NCBI RefSeq assembly: GCF_040939455.1
Contig: NC_134106.1
Span: 90,155,001-90,219,000, forward strand
Direction: 5' to 3'
Origin: Microcebus murinus
Taxonomy: Eukaryota; Chordata; Mammalia; Primates; Cheirogaleidae
Length of the DNA stretch: 64,000 bases
Below are positions 36,646 through 48,462 of the stretch, piece by piece. The notes under the pieces were generated by a model. It did no database searches and had not been told where the DNA came from. It saw nothing but the letters and a program-made list of their open reading frames with translations. The translations under genes and the position numbers were made by a program. Position 1 is the stretch's first letter; every line of letters begins with the position of its first letter.

Positions 36646-38145
36646 AAGAATATTCTGAGCTATCTGCACTATATGTGAAGCAACATAGGGTTATTCAAAG
36701 GTGGACTTAGATTAGTTAAAAATGCATATTGCAAACTCTAGGATAACTACTAAAAACAATTATAAAGAAGGATAATTGCTATGTTAAGAGGAGATAAAAT
36801 ACTCAAATAAAACCAGAGAAGGCAAAAAAAGAGGGAGGATAAGAAATGAAGAACACATGCAAAAAAACAGAAAACAAACATGATAGATGTTAACCAATAA
36901 CTACTTTGAATCTGAATGGTCTAAATGCACCAATTAAAAGACAGAGATATCAGAATAGTTGAGGAAAACAAGTCTCAACTATATGTTGCCTACAGAAAAC
37001 TCACTTTAAATATGAAAAAACAGACAGGTTGTAAGTAAAGGGATAAAAAAAATACCATGAGAACATTAATGAAAAGAAAGCTGGAGTAGCCATATTAATT
37101 TCAGACAAAGAAGACTTCAGAATAAGGAAAATGATCAAATATAAAGATTGGCATAACAATAAAGAGGTCACTTGTCCAAGAAGATATAATAATCCTCTAT
37201 GTATATGCACATAACAACAGACCATCAAGTTACATGAGGTCAAAACTGACAGAAGTTCAAGGAATTCCAAATCCACAGATCCACTATTACAGCTCGACAT
37301 ACACCCTTTTTCATTGACACATTATACAAACAGAAAATCAGCAAGGAGATAGTTGACCTAAATAGCACTAACACGCAACTTCATCTAATTGACATTTACA
37401 GAATATTCAATCCAACCACATCAGAATATTCACTCTTCTCAAGCTCTCATGGAACATTCACCAAGATAAACTACATTCTGGGCTATAAAACATACCTCTT
37501 AACAAATGTATAAGACTAAATATTGTGCAAAGTATGTTCTCAAACTACAGTGGAATTAAACTAGAAATCAATAACAGAAAAATAGCTTGAAGAACTCAAA
37601 ACATTTGGAGATTAAAGAATATATTTCTAAATAACACATGAATCAAAGAAGTCTCAAGATTAATTTTTACATATTTTGAACTGATAAAAATACAATCTAC
37701 CAAAACTTGTGGGATGCAGCAAAAGCAGGGATTATAGGAAAATGTTTAGCACTGAATGCATATAATAGAAAAAAAGAAAGGTCATTAATCTAAGCTTCCA
37801 CTAAAAAAAGAAGAGCAATTTCAGCCTAAAGCAAGCAGAAGAAAATAATAATAAAAATTAGAGCAGAAGTCATTGAAATTGAAAAGATGAAGACAATAAA
37901 GAAAATTAATAAAACCAAAAGCTGGTTCTTTAAAAAGATCAATAAAACAGACAAACTTCTACCCAAGCTAATGGAAGAAAAAAGCTGGGGGTGGGGGAAG
38001 ACACGTATTACCAATGAAATGAATGGTCATCATTACTGATACCATAAACATTAAAAGGACAGTAATATGAACAACTTTACGGCCACAAATTTGATAATAT
38101 AAATAAAAGGAACCAATTTTTAGAGGACACATATTACCAAAACTA

Positions 38146-41100
38146 TTGGCTTCTAGGGCCTCTACTCACCAGTCTCAGCACAAAAAGGCCAGACTTCTAG
38201 GTACTTACCTCTTTGGAAGCCTATAATACAAGGACCCTCAAATCCCTACTACATCTCTCACCACATCAATCCAGAACTCTTCTGACTCCTCCAGAAAACT
38301 ATGAGAATATTCCCAGCTACAAGAAAGTACAACTCTCTCAGAAAAACCATACTTTGGCCTCAACTGAAGTCTGTGAACAATCTACTTGGGGATCACTGGA
38401 TCTAATTTTCTTGGCAAACTTATGGTCATCTAAACCTATCACCATGTCCCATGTCCCAGATACTTCTGTTATCACCCATCTATCTGCTGTTTATCTTTCT
38501 CCTATGTCTTCATCCTCACACCACCTTGTGCTTCCTCTTCCCAATCTATCCTTCAACTGCTTCTCTCCCCAAACCTTTACATGACCTTTGGAAACTAGAT
38601 TTCAAGTTTTAAAAATCTTCAATCTCCTCCATTTTTTATGCTTTAACTGCACTTCCCCCTGCCCTACTGGCACTTTCAATTCCCAGAAGATACTACCACC
38701 CCTTCTCTTTGTAAACTTCAATACTGTTAGTAAATATTATGTAAGGTTAGTTTATGCAGTACTTTCTTTTCATCTCCTTCGCTTATCACCATATGTAATA
38801 AGAATGAAGAGTCAGTAAATCAAATGGATACCATTTTCAAAGTAATAACTGGCAGAAGTTTTTTAAGGAATCAATACTGGTGGCAACATTTAATAGTCTT
38901 GTAAGGTACTGCAGAGATTTAGTTCTATAACCTTAATAGGCGCTAAACACAGTACACACACTATTTATCTTTCTCAAAAATGAAAAGTTCCCCCATTCCC
39001 AAAATGTGGGTTATTTTTTCCCCTAATCTACAAAATAAATAATCTAGTTTGTAGTCATAAGCAGAAATGAAATGAATCATATATATTATATAATAGCCAT
39101 AAAATATATACCTTGCTGTATAAAAGTGCAACCTGTAAGAAACACTAATGCAAAAGAGGCCTATAAACATAATTAGTTATATGTTGGCAAATATACACCA
39201 AAAGTTCACAGTAAAACGATGGGTCTCAAGGAGTCCCGTTTTGACATGTGTTCTCTCCCCAGTCGTCCTATAAGCACCAAACTCTTTTGCTGATAATTAA
39301 TAGGCAGGTTCATCTATGTGGGAAACTGGCACACAATAGTAGTTGTGTTCTACCTCACAAATACTACACTTCATTGAGTCTATGCTCAGTGGAGCAGTGT
39401 TTGCAAACTACTTAGATTCCAGAGCAGAAAGAGCTACAAAAAAATGAAACATCCAGTCCTTTTCTGAGGTTTGTTATTAGCCTCTGTTAGCCAAAGGTTA
39501 CAGGGCACTAAACACTATGTACTGTGTGTTTGCTCCTAACCACTATGAAAAATAACCTATAACATCTTTCTAAAGACTCCTAGAAATTTTTAAGTTAATT
39601 TAAATCTGGGACTTTAACTGGGATATATTTCAATTCTTACAACTAGTTCTTGTCAAAATACCTCCCTAATTCTTTTTTGGGTGTCAATTCAATTTGGTTT
39701 CACCCAACACTTTCAATAGACTATTACTAAAGTTTAATGCTAACCAAGGGTGGGGAGGGAGTAAAGAGGGTAAAATAATCAGTTTTATTTGGATCCAAGT
39801 TAACTTGTAGCCTACAAATAAGCTTTTCTCTGGATGTTAATAAATGATTTTAAAAAGTGGATTCCTTAGTTTAATAGCACAGATCCATATAATTATTTCT
39901 ATATGTAATATAGAAATTAGAGATCCTAAAACAAAATCCTAAATAACACATTAAACTGATATCCTCAAAACAGCTTGTCTAAATTTACTTGTGAAATATT
40001 TCTGTCCTGTAGCATGGGTACCAAAAAACAAAGTATTCACGAGATAGGCAATATAAATAAAGCATCTGCAATTCTAGAAGCAATATAGATCTCCTATGAA
40101 GAATAATTATATGACTGTAAAATATAAAGTTATTAAGTATATTAAAATACTATTAGAATGTTTTGAAAGTATTATTTTTGAAAAGTAACATTTTTCCTAA
40201 TTTATGGTAGTAAATAATGAGTCAGAGTTTCTGTGCCCTGGATATATAATTTAAATACATTTTAACAAAACAGACTACTGGTAATATACTTCACATACTT
40301 TATATAACATTTAATTTGGAATCCTGGAAAGCAGAAAAAAGTTATTATATTAGCATAAATTTATGACAATTCATCATCTCAGAATTCCTAGTTATCTGGG
40401 ATAATTTCATGAAAATGTTCATGAATTTCTCAGAAATACTGTACTACACTATTGTTTAATAAAAACAGAGTATATGCTTGTAACAGTCACAGAAATCGCA
40501 TAAGTGTAAACAAAACAAAGTATCAGCAAAAGAGAAAAAAGTCAACATGTACCTTCAAGAAACCTTATATAACAAGTTCTAAGAAGGACTGTAACATTTA
40601 CTTTCCCCTAAGAAATAAAGAAACTTAGAAGAAAATAGAGACATTTTACTAAACTTACATACTCTTGGAAAAGATGAAAATCCTTCAGATTTCTACAAAT
40701 TTTTCCATTAATGCCTGCTGAATATAGGCAGCTATGTAATAACATAAAATATACACTGCCAAAAACTGATTTAAGGAGATGGTTACCCAATACTGTGAAC
40801 TAAATCCCATTTTGGAATGATTAATTTTATGATGTGATTTTCACATCAATATATTAATTTTTATATAATAGTAAGACATTTTAAATAATTTGAATAAATT
40901 AAATAATAAATTTTTAAATGATTTGTAATAAGGTGAAATTAACAGAATCTAATTAATGGGCATTATATTCCCCTAATTTTTAAGTGAAGAAATATACATT
41001 AATTGAATTTTATATTATTATTTACCCTAAGAGGCATAAAGTCCTCCTATTCTCCACTAACTCTAGCTATACTTATAAATCATAAAAGGCTATTCTATTT

Positions 41101-41471
41101 GACACCAAGAGTCAAACATCATTAGAAGTTAGGCCAATCTAATTTTACATCTTTTTAAAATCCTATATATGGCCTTGAAGACAAATTTTATGAAGCAAAG
41201 AGAAAAGAGTGTTATTTTCAAATCCCATTTTTTCAACCATGTGAGTGAAACATGGACTGTACTTTTCTTCGGATTAGTAACCACTTTAAACCTAATCAGT
41301 TTAAAACAGAAAAAATTAAACAACAACAAAAAAGCCAGACACAAAAATCTGAAATGTACTTTTTAAAAGAAAAATGACATGCACAAAATATCAAGTCATT
41401 TGATCACAGATGAAAATCTTAAACATGAGCAGAAAGATTTTGTAGGAGACATTAATGTAAAAGAGAAGACA
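38146..41471. other. Intron 3 stretch, no recognised element
   Basis: No known repeat recognised over 3.3 kb. 38201-38818 is one plus-strand frame open for about 127 codons, one TGA at 38582-38584, then open for about 78 more. It is pyrimidine-rich and matches no protein I recognise. The rest is very AT-rich (38900-41460). Confidence 0.5.
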
Positions 41472-41643
41472 GGGGAGGGGGGAGGGGGCGGGTATATACA
41501 TACATAATGAGTGACATGTGCACCATCTGAGGGATGGTCATGCTGGAAAATCAGACTTGTGGGGGGGAGAGGGGGAAAGGGCATTTATTGAAACCTTAAA
41601 ATCTGTACCTCCATAATATGCCGAAATAAAAAAAAAAAGAGAG
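41472..41643 (+). mobile_element. Minimal L1 3'-UTR insertion
   Basis: Only about 170 bp of the strepsirrhine L1 3' UTR: a G-rich tract, 'catacataatgagtgacatg', 'ccataatatgccgaaataaa' and an A run. A 10-bp target duplication AGAGAAGACA flanks it (41462-41471 and 41644-41653). Confidence 0.9.
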
Positions 41644-41653
41644 AGAGAAGACA

Positions 41654-42135
41654 AAGAAGAAAGAGTTGTAAGAACCAAATCTATATATCAAAAATTCAAA
41701 ACACAAAACTCTAGGGCCTTTATACATGATTCAGAACCATATTAGCCTCATTTATCCTTCTCTGCATATTTTACAAAATAAGTCAGAATCTAGTTTCCAT
41801 CTAAAATTAAGGCAGTGGTATTTGACAAGAACCCAACTTTGTACAGCAAAGTGCTTAACATTCTCTATCTTTTTCCTACAGATTCATTACTTATGAGCAA
41901 CATAACTCCACATCACCAAGTTATGCTTGTGCCACTGAAAATAAGTCCAATAAGGACCTAAATGAAAATTTTGAAGTATTATCCTTATAATGTCTCATGA
42001 TGATGTGAAGATACACACTAATTAAAAGCGGAAGAAAAAGCAAAAATAAAGAAATAGCATATCACAGAGTATTATATACAGAGCCTCATAAGTACCATGT
42101 ACTCCATATTCAGCTATATACCATATACTCTACAT
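41654..42135. other. Intron 3 stretch, nothing recognised
   Basis: AT-rich, no element or gene seen. Confidence 0.5.
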
Positions 42136-42358
42136 CAGGCGTCCTCAAACTACGGCCCGCTGGCCACATGCAGCCTGCCAAGGACATTTATCCTGCCAGC
42201 CGGGTGTTTTTGCCTCTGCTGCCTGTCCTGCTTAGCCACTGACTCTTCCTGGGATCACAGTGCACATGTGTGGAATGTGCGCCACACTCTCCAACGGCCC
42301 TCCAACAGTCTGAGGGACAGTGAACTGGCCCCCTGTTTAAAAAGTTTGAGGACCCCTG
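42136..42358. mobile_element. 223-bp hAT-type non-autonomous DNA transposon
   Basis: Ends are CAGGCGTCCTCAAAC and, read from the right, CAGGGGTCCTCAAAC (14 of 15 match). Internal text 'ggccacatgcagcctgcca' and 'gagggacagtgaactggcccc'. Flanks are ctctacat on the left and ctacatca on the right, sharing CTACAT; this is an imperfect 8-bp hAT target duplication. GC-rich against an AT-rich background and little decayed. Confidence 0.85.
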
Positions 42359-43190
42359 CTACATCATCAGATGATTACATTCAATTGCATTACCATATTT
42401 CTAAAGTCTTTGTCATTAAGTCCAAAGTACTCTGCCAAAGCATTAAGAAGACAATTATTCTTCACTGAACATGTTCAGAGAGAAATAATTAAAGTTTTCA
42501 AGTATATTACAACTATGTATACTTTCTATATATATAATACTTTTGTATAAAAACTCAAAAATTATGTCTATATAACATCATGTTGCCAAAGAATTATGTA
42601 ATTATTCAAGTGATTTTTCTTGTTCTACATAGATTTTCTTCTGAAAATACAGCATTAGCATATTAAATTATTATAAGTGCTTCATATATATAATTAGTCA
42701 TACTTAGTTGTTTGATATAAAATATTGATATTCTATTAAATCTGAAAAATGATTATTTAGTAGAATTCATAGCACAAAAATATAGACACATAGATATGCT
42801 TTTCATCCTTGCAACTTAAAATGAAATTAAATTTTCTCTTTTCATTCAGTTTATATGCAAGTAGTAACTACAACAAAATCAGCTAATAAATATCAAAATA
42901 CCATTTATCACTGCATTTATTCGATTGCTAACAATAATATCTAGTAATACAAGTAGCATATGAATGTTGTTAAAAGTTTTTCAATTTATACCAATTTCAT
43001 CACCCAAATCATTCCAAACATAATTTGAGGAGAATCAAACCAAAGGATTATCACAAATATAAAATTAGTCTTTCTACATATAAGACAAAAATCCAGTAAG
43101 AAAGAACGTGTATATGTGTGTACATCAGCATGTGCGCTTATTAAGGGGAGTATTTTCATTATTGGAATGATCATAGAGTTCACGTCATAC
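42359..43190. other. Intron 3 stretch near exon 3, nothing recognised
   Basis: AT-rich, no element recognised. It ends at the exon 3 donor side. Confidence 0.5.
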
Positions 43191-43279
43191 CTGTGCTCCA
43201 TAGATATATTTATCCAACATTTTGCCTCCTATTGTCTGCCCTCCTATATCCCAAACTTGAAGAGTAACATTCAGGTTTC
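43191..43279 (-). CDS. RAB28: RAB28 coding exon 3 (residues 58-87, switch II)
   Basis: The exon is 89 bp with acceptor atattctag|GAA and donor CACAG|gtatg. It completes Gly58 and encodes [20 protein letters not shown] followed by [15 protein letters not shown] at residues 67-72 is the G3 motif; typical RABs read WDTAGQ, and the Ile-Gly substitution is a RAB28 hallmark. Gln72 is the catalytic glutamine whose change to Leu is the usual GTP-locked form. Residue 66 is Val; from memory human has Ile. The polypyrimidine tract upstream of the acceptor (a T run near 43304-43313 on the minus strand) is strong. No in-frame stop is present. Confidence 0.97.
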
Positions 43280-46200
43280 CTAGAATATAAAAATAACAAT
43301 ACAAAAAAAAAAGTTAAGTAACAATATAACAACTGAACACAGTTTCACAGAACACTAAGTCACAATGATAAACTCTGAACCCAATTTGCCTTTATTCTGC
43401 AGGCTCCTATGATCAGATGTTTAGAATTGTGAATATAATGCTGTCAAAAGAAATCATAGTAGGGAATCTACATTGATCCTTTCACTTCCATGGAACCACA
43501 CTTATAATCACCTTCAAAACAAAAGAAAATAAAGTAAGCTTTAACTTATAAACTTAATACCTTAAATTTTTTCTCTTAGAAACTACAACAATAAAGCTCA
43601 TGTGCATGGAGTAAGAAATACACTTTAAAAATAAAAATTGAAGCTTGATATATTCACCCACCCAACTGTACATATGAATTTTGATGTAGGTTCTAAACTC
43701 CATGGGTTCTAAAACTTACAGAATAATAGCAGACTACAAAAATGTACTCATAATTTCAACTCAAATGAATAAATCTTTTTTTTAATTTGAATGTCAGCTA
43801 TTATATATGATGGCAAACAAAATTTTAAAAGTACATGTTTTCAAAGGTAAACCATAAAATAGAAACACCTTTGATAGCCCTGTTCAGAAATAATGAAGGA
43901 GACATACCGAGTATATCACTAAATATTGTGATGCATTCATACCTGTTCAAAGCATTTCCTTTGAAACAAATTATATGTGCTTCCAAGCCTTCATAAAATA
44001 ATCTTCTTCCCCATACAAGCACTATAAAAGCATTCTAAAACACTAAAAGGAAATCTTTAAAATTCTTTTGTGCATTTTGCAAGATATTTGATTCTTATAA
44101 AAATTTGAGATAAGCTATTCTCTCTTATCAATGCAACTAATGAATGAGCTACAAAAGGCAAGGAGCATGTCTGATATGCTTTTGAGTTTAACATTTCAAA
44201 CTTTCTCATAAAATTATGTAGTTGGCTCCAAAGTCTCAATTACCAGTTTCTGAATGATTTGCAAATCAAAAAAATTCAAAATAAAAACTTAGAAACTGAA
44301 TAAATGATCTCACTTCAAAAACAAAAAACAATTATAAAGACATAAATTTATATATCAATGTAAAACAGAAAAATCAGAGAATGTTAGTCACATCATTTAA
44401 CTACACAACTGAAAAAAATGTAAGACACCGGATTAACCAGCACAGTTTTACCTTAACTCTAAATTTTTGTGGGTTTGTATTACAATCTCTCCATTATTTA
44501 AACATAGGTCTGTTCTATATACCATGCAGAGGATTTCCATGAGGAACTTCCATTAGCATTAATGAGAGTTACTGAAGTTTATCACCCGTCATCATTCCCA
44601 CAGACACACACTTTCAACGCTCACAGAGTAATGACCAAAACGTTCTTAAAGCTCTATGAATACGAAAACCAAAATGTCACAGACTAAGATTTGTTCAACA
44701 TCTTGTACAAACCCAATTTCTTAAAAACCTAAATTTTTTGAGATTCAAAGATAAAATCATTCTCCTATAATGCTGTCTCAAATTAAGCAGGTGAGAAAGG
44801 GCTAGCCATTACTAGGAGTATTTAAAGTACTTTCAGATGCCCCTGCCCCTCCTGGATGGGCAGTGGTCTATTCATTTTACTTGCACAACTCTTTGTAGTC
44901 ATTTGCCTATTTCAAAAGACAGTGTTTAACAATACTAACTTTCACAGAGTAAGATTTCAGGCAACAATTTAATATAATTATTAAAAGGTATTTATTTCCA
45001 TTTCTTCAAGGCCAATAATCCCTATCACTTAATCTTGCATCAAGACAACTTTTTTTCTTTCCTTTTAAGTTCTGATACTTAGATCCTACCTGAATTAGGT
45101 ATTGTGAACACTGCAACTATAACTTTCAGAACATGATATTCATTATGTGTTTCCAAATTCTGACTATAATCAAAATTGTCTCCCATCTAAGAAGTTCATA
45201 TTCATGTGTTAAGGGTACTTTTTAAATCCATACCTTTCCCAATAAACACTCTTGCTATTGTTATTTGCTTGTTTTTTTTAAATACATAAATTTTAGTGAC
45301 TCATAAATAAAAACAGCTATGTACTACTAATAATCCACTAATATAGAATGCTAGAAAAAAATTACTATCATTATAGCTTCAACAAATAATTTCATGTTGT
45401 TTCATATATCTAGAAATATATTTTCTAACTTCTACATTTGAATTGTAGGCTTATTAACACATAAAATTAAAAATAAAATGTGGATTCCCTATTTGAGGAA
45501 CAAAAATCACATAAAAGATATGATACAAATCGATATTCATTTTAATTTTTGCAGGAATAAACATATGAAGTCTCCTAGTATGTTTTCAAGATAACATTCC
45601 TATAAAGCTATATAAGAATATTCAAATAAACATTATGAATTTTTTTAAATCAAGAATCCCTCTAATGCAAATTTCTGTCTAATAAAGAACATTAAAGAAA
45701 TTGTCAGAAATCTAATCCCAAATGCAAAATGCTACAAAATTCCTGCTCCTCTGTAAGAAATGGCATGTAACTAGAGGAAAAAATAAAATAAATGAGGTGA
45801 CAAAACACAGGTAAGTTGCTTTTGGTATGAATCAAAGCCACCAAGAGGATCCAACAGTGACCCTGTAAAAGTACACTTGGTGCCTTGGTTAACCTTACTT
45901 AAAGTGCTGCATAGTCAAGATGGAACTAAAAACACAAGTCTGCCCACTTCTTGTACTAAAGACTCAGAAATCCTTTTCACAGTAGAACGCTGTTTACTGG
46001 ACTGTACCCACAAGCTTCCTGAAAGTATTTTGACTAAGGCTCTTAAGAAGCTCTATCAGCAGAATCTCTGACTAACAGATACACTATTTTAAGCAGTAAA
46101 ATCTGCACAGTGGTTGCAGCCAGACTATACAGCATACCGGATCATGAAATATACTAAAATGGAGGAATATTTCCAAAGTAATGACCTTGAAAACCTGCAC

Positions 46201-48365
46201 GAAGAGAATGTGAATAGATGGACAAGAGGTTTACATCCCTAATAATCTGACTGGTCAGAAGACTTAACAAGACTACTAACAAACACTAAATTCATCAACT
46301 ATGCTGCTTTACTATAAATTCAATAATGCTGCCCATAATGTTTTACTTAGTAAGTGATACAAATATTAATCACCCTACATTTGATACTTACAATGAATTA
46401 AAATTAGGATTAAAGTATATAAAGGATATACTATAAACCTTGTAATTTATTCACCTCATTTCTTAATATACCTACTAATTAGATAAAACAAGATAAATTA
46501 AAACAATTTTTTCCTACTGAAATTTTGACTATAATTTTGACTCTATTATGTAGCATAAAACCAAGTGCTTTTAAAAAATATAGAACTTTTTTTCCTGGAA
46601 CTCTGCCCATCAAAATAAAAACTTAATCAGAAAAATTAAAATGTACATTAAGAATATACATGTCCTGATGTCATTTTTTAACTTAAATACTAAGTCTAAA
46701 ATATTATACTGTAAATTTGGATTTCAAGAATCTCAAATTGTTTTTTACAAAGTAATCAAAATTTTAGAATTGGTAGTACTCTGCAACAGGTCAGAAATCA
46801 TCACATAAACACATGTATAAAATGTCTAAAACCAGTCTTTGTTTTTAATATTTGAGTAGGTTCTTGTTCTTTTACTTAAGCCTTTCAACTAAAAAATCAG
46901 AAAAATGAAAACCAATGAGACAAAAAATTGGTGCTTCTGCCAATTAAGCATCAAAACAAAACAGCTACTAACTAAATACTACTGTGAAGCTGTCTGTGTA
47001 TAACAACTTCATATCTAAAAAAATTATTTCTTTAAAAATAAGTTTTCAGCATGTATATTATGTGATTTATACATGTATTCTTCTAGTAACTGTTGTAAAT
47101 ATTCTGAATGTAGCAATGATTATCCATAATGGTGAGAATAAAACTGAAATGAGATTTGCAGTTTTGAATACATTAAAAGAAAATACACATGAAACAAAAT
47201 ACACGTTTCTCATGAACAAACCTCTTGTTGAACAAAAACTTACTAATGGAAAAATTGGAATTTTTTTGTCATGCTATATCTCCTAATCTGTTTTTCTTTG
47301 GTAGCCAAGTACAAGCCATCACAAAATATAACAGAGTATATTACTAATAAGATATGAAGAATACCTCCAATTACCAAGAGTTTTCATTAGCTGCTCGAAA
47401 ACTTTCATTTGGAGTTGTCTGATAGATGGAGTGTTTCAGAGCTTAACATATTTCAATAATATTGGAATTTATTAAACTCCTTGCCACTACATCACTCACG
47501 TTCCAGTATATGAATCTGACATTACATTACCCTTGCAACTGTTTTATTCAAATGTGTTTCCTCACAGAGGAGAGGGATGGACAGCTTTTAAAGTCAATCA
47601 AGATAAACTGCCTTTAATAAAATACCATAAACATATAATTTAACCATTGAAATTGAATGGATAGAGCATTTTAAAGCCCCAATTGTTCAGAAACTAACTT
47701 AAAACATAAACCACTCTTTTTTGTTGTTATTATTTCCCTGTATTTCCCCCAAAATGTGCTGCAACTGGCATCTAAATAGTTTCTTTGCATGGTGAACTGA
47801 AACATCTTGAATGCTCAAACTGTATTTTTATGAGTGCCTAGGGACCCTAAATTTTAGTGGTCTATTAAATGCCAGCAATTTCATGCTGCCTTGCATAAAA
47901 CAGCATTCACATATTAGAGCACAGTAGTTCCATAGCTACATTATACTTCTGTTCCAACATTTAAACAAAAAACTGAAGCAGAGGTGAAACAAAATAATAT
48001 TTTAAAAAATAATCCTTCCCAATCTTTTCACATTTAGTTAATATAATATCTGTTGACAAATACATAGCATTTAATGTTTTAAAAGCTTTTTAGAATTTTA
48101 TAAGGACCTATTGTTTATTCTTGAAAAATGTATAGAAGCCAAAAACAGTGAGGGGGTGGGGGAGTGTAAAAGCTTTTTCTCATACCCATGCACAATATGT
48201 CTTCACAGTAGATTTTGATGAAAGTTAACCTCTCTAAGATAAATTTACTGGTTACATATATTTTCATGCAAAAGAGCCCCAAAATTTACTTTACACATTT
48301 CTGCCTTATGCCACTTATTGCAAGATTTATACAGTCTTCTATGTCAAGACTTTTTAGTCTCTTAC
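43280..48365. other. RAB28 intron 2, no recognised repeat
   Basis: 5.1 kb of AT-rich sequence without a recognisable L1, Alu, LTR or DNA transposon. The only coding-like relic is at about 45855-46235 (separate entry). A 100-codon open frame at 46984-47286 has no recognisable features and lies in AT-rich sequence. Confidence 0.55.
45855..46235 (+). pseudogene. Possible processed-gene relic (unidentified)
   Basis: Two adjacent plus-strand frames look coding-like. The first is 45877-46071 (VPWLTLLKVLHSQDGTKNTS ... ending KKLYQQNL then TGA). The second, about 46099-46233, gives SAQWLQPDYTAYRIMKYTKM, continuing EEYFQSNDLENLHEENVNRW and ending RGLHP then TAA. Composition is less AT-rich than the rest of intron 2. 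No poly-A tail or target duplication was found and I do not recognise a parent gene, so the call is weak. Confidence 0.25.
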
Positions 48366-48462
48366 CTGGCAATGTTATCCTTCTCAAAAAGAAATCCAGT
48401 CCTATAGTTTGTTTGTACTGTTTCCCAAAAGTTTCTTGAGCAAAACACGTAGCTAAGGAGGT
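48366..48462 (-). CDS. RAB28: RAB28 coding exon 2 (residues 26-57, switch I)
   Basis: The exon is 97 bp with acceptor ttttttag|ACC and donor CCAG|gtaag. It encodes [20 protein letters not shown] followed by [12 protein letters not shown], plus the first base of Gly58. It carries Thr26 of the P-loop and the switch I / G2 region around Q43-T44-I45-G46, which contacts Mg and effectors in the GTP state. RAB28 is atypical: the effector loop reads QTIGLDFF rather than the TIGVDF pattern usual in RABs. Residue 29 is Ala; from memory human has Thr. Phase 0 at entry and phase 1 at exit match exons 1 and 3 exactly. Confidence 0.97.

Larger units (their letters stand above)
31205..38145 (+). mobile_element. 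Old L1M, nested host for later insertions
   Basis: L1M leader text (31205-31646 and 32788-33300) is followed by ORF1/HAL1-like text (about 33400-34640). After an intervening L1 (34650-36265), more L1 follows: the ORF1-ORF2 junction and early ORF2 region (36280-38145; for example 'taacaacagaccatcaagtt', 'tttacagaatattcaatcc'). All is on the plus strand and full of stops. That these pieces are one original element is inference from order and orientation. Confidence 0.6.

Noticed and set aside
37001..37300. 99-codon minus-strand open frame in intron 3
   Set aside because: It is antisense to L1M ORF2 sequence read on the plus strand.
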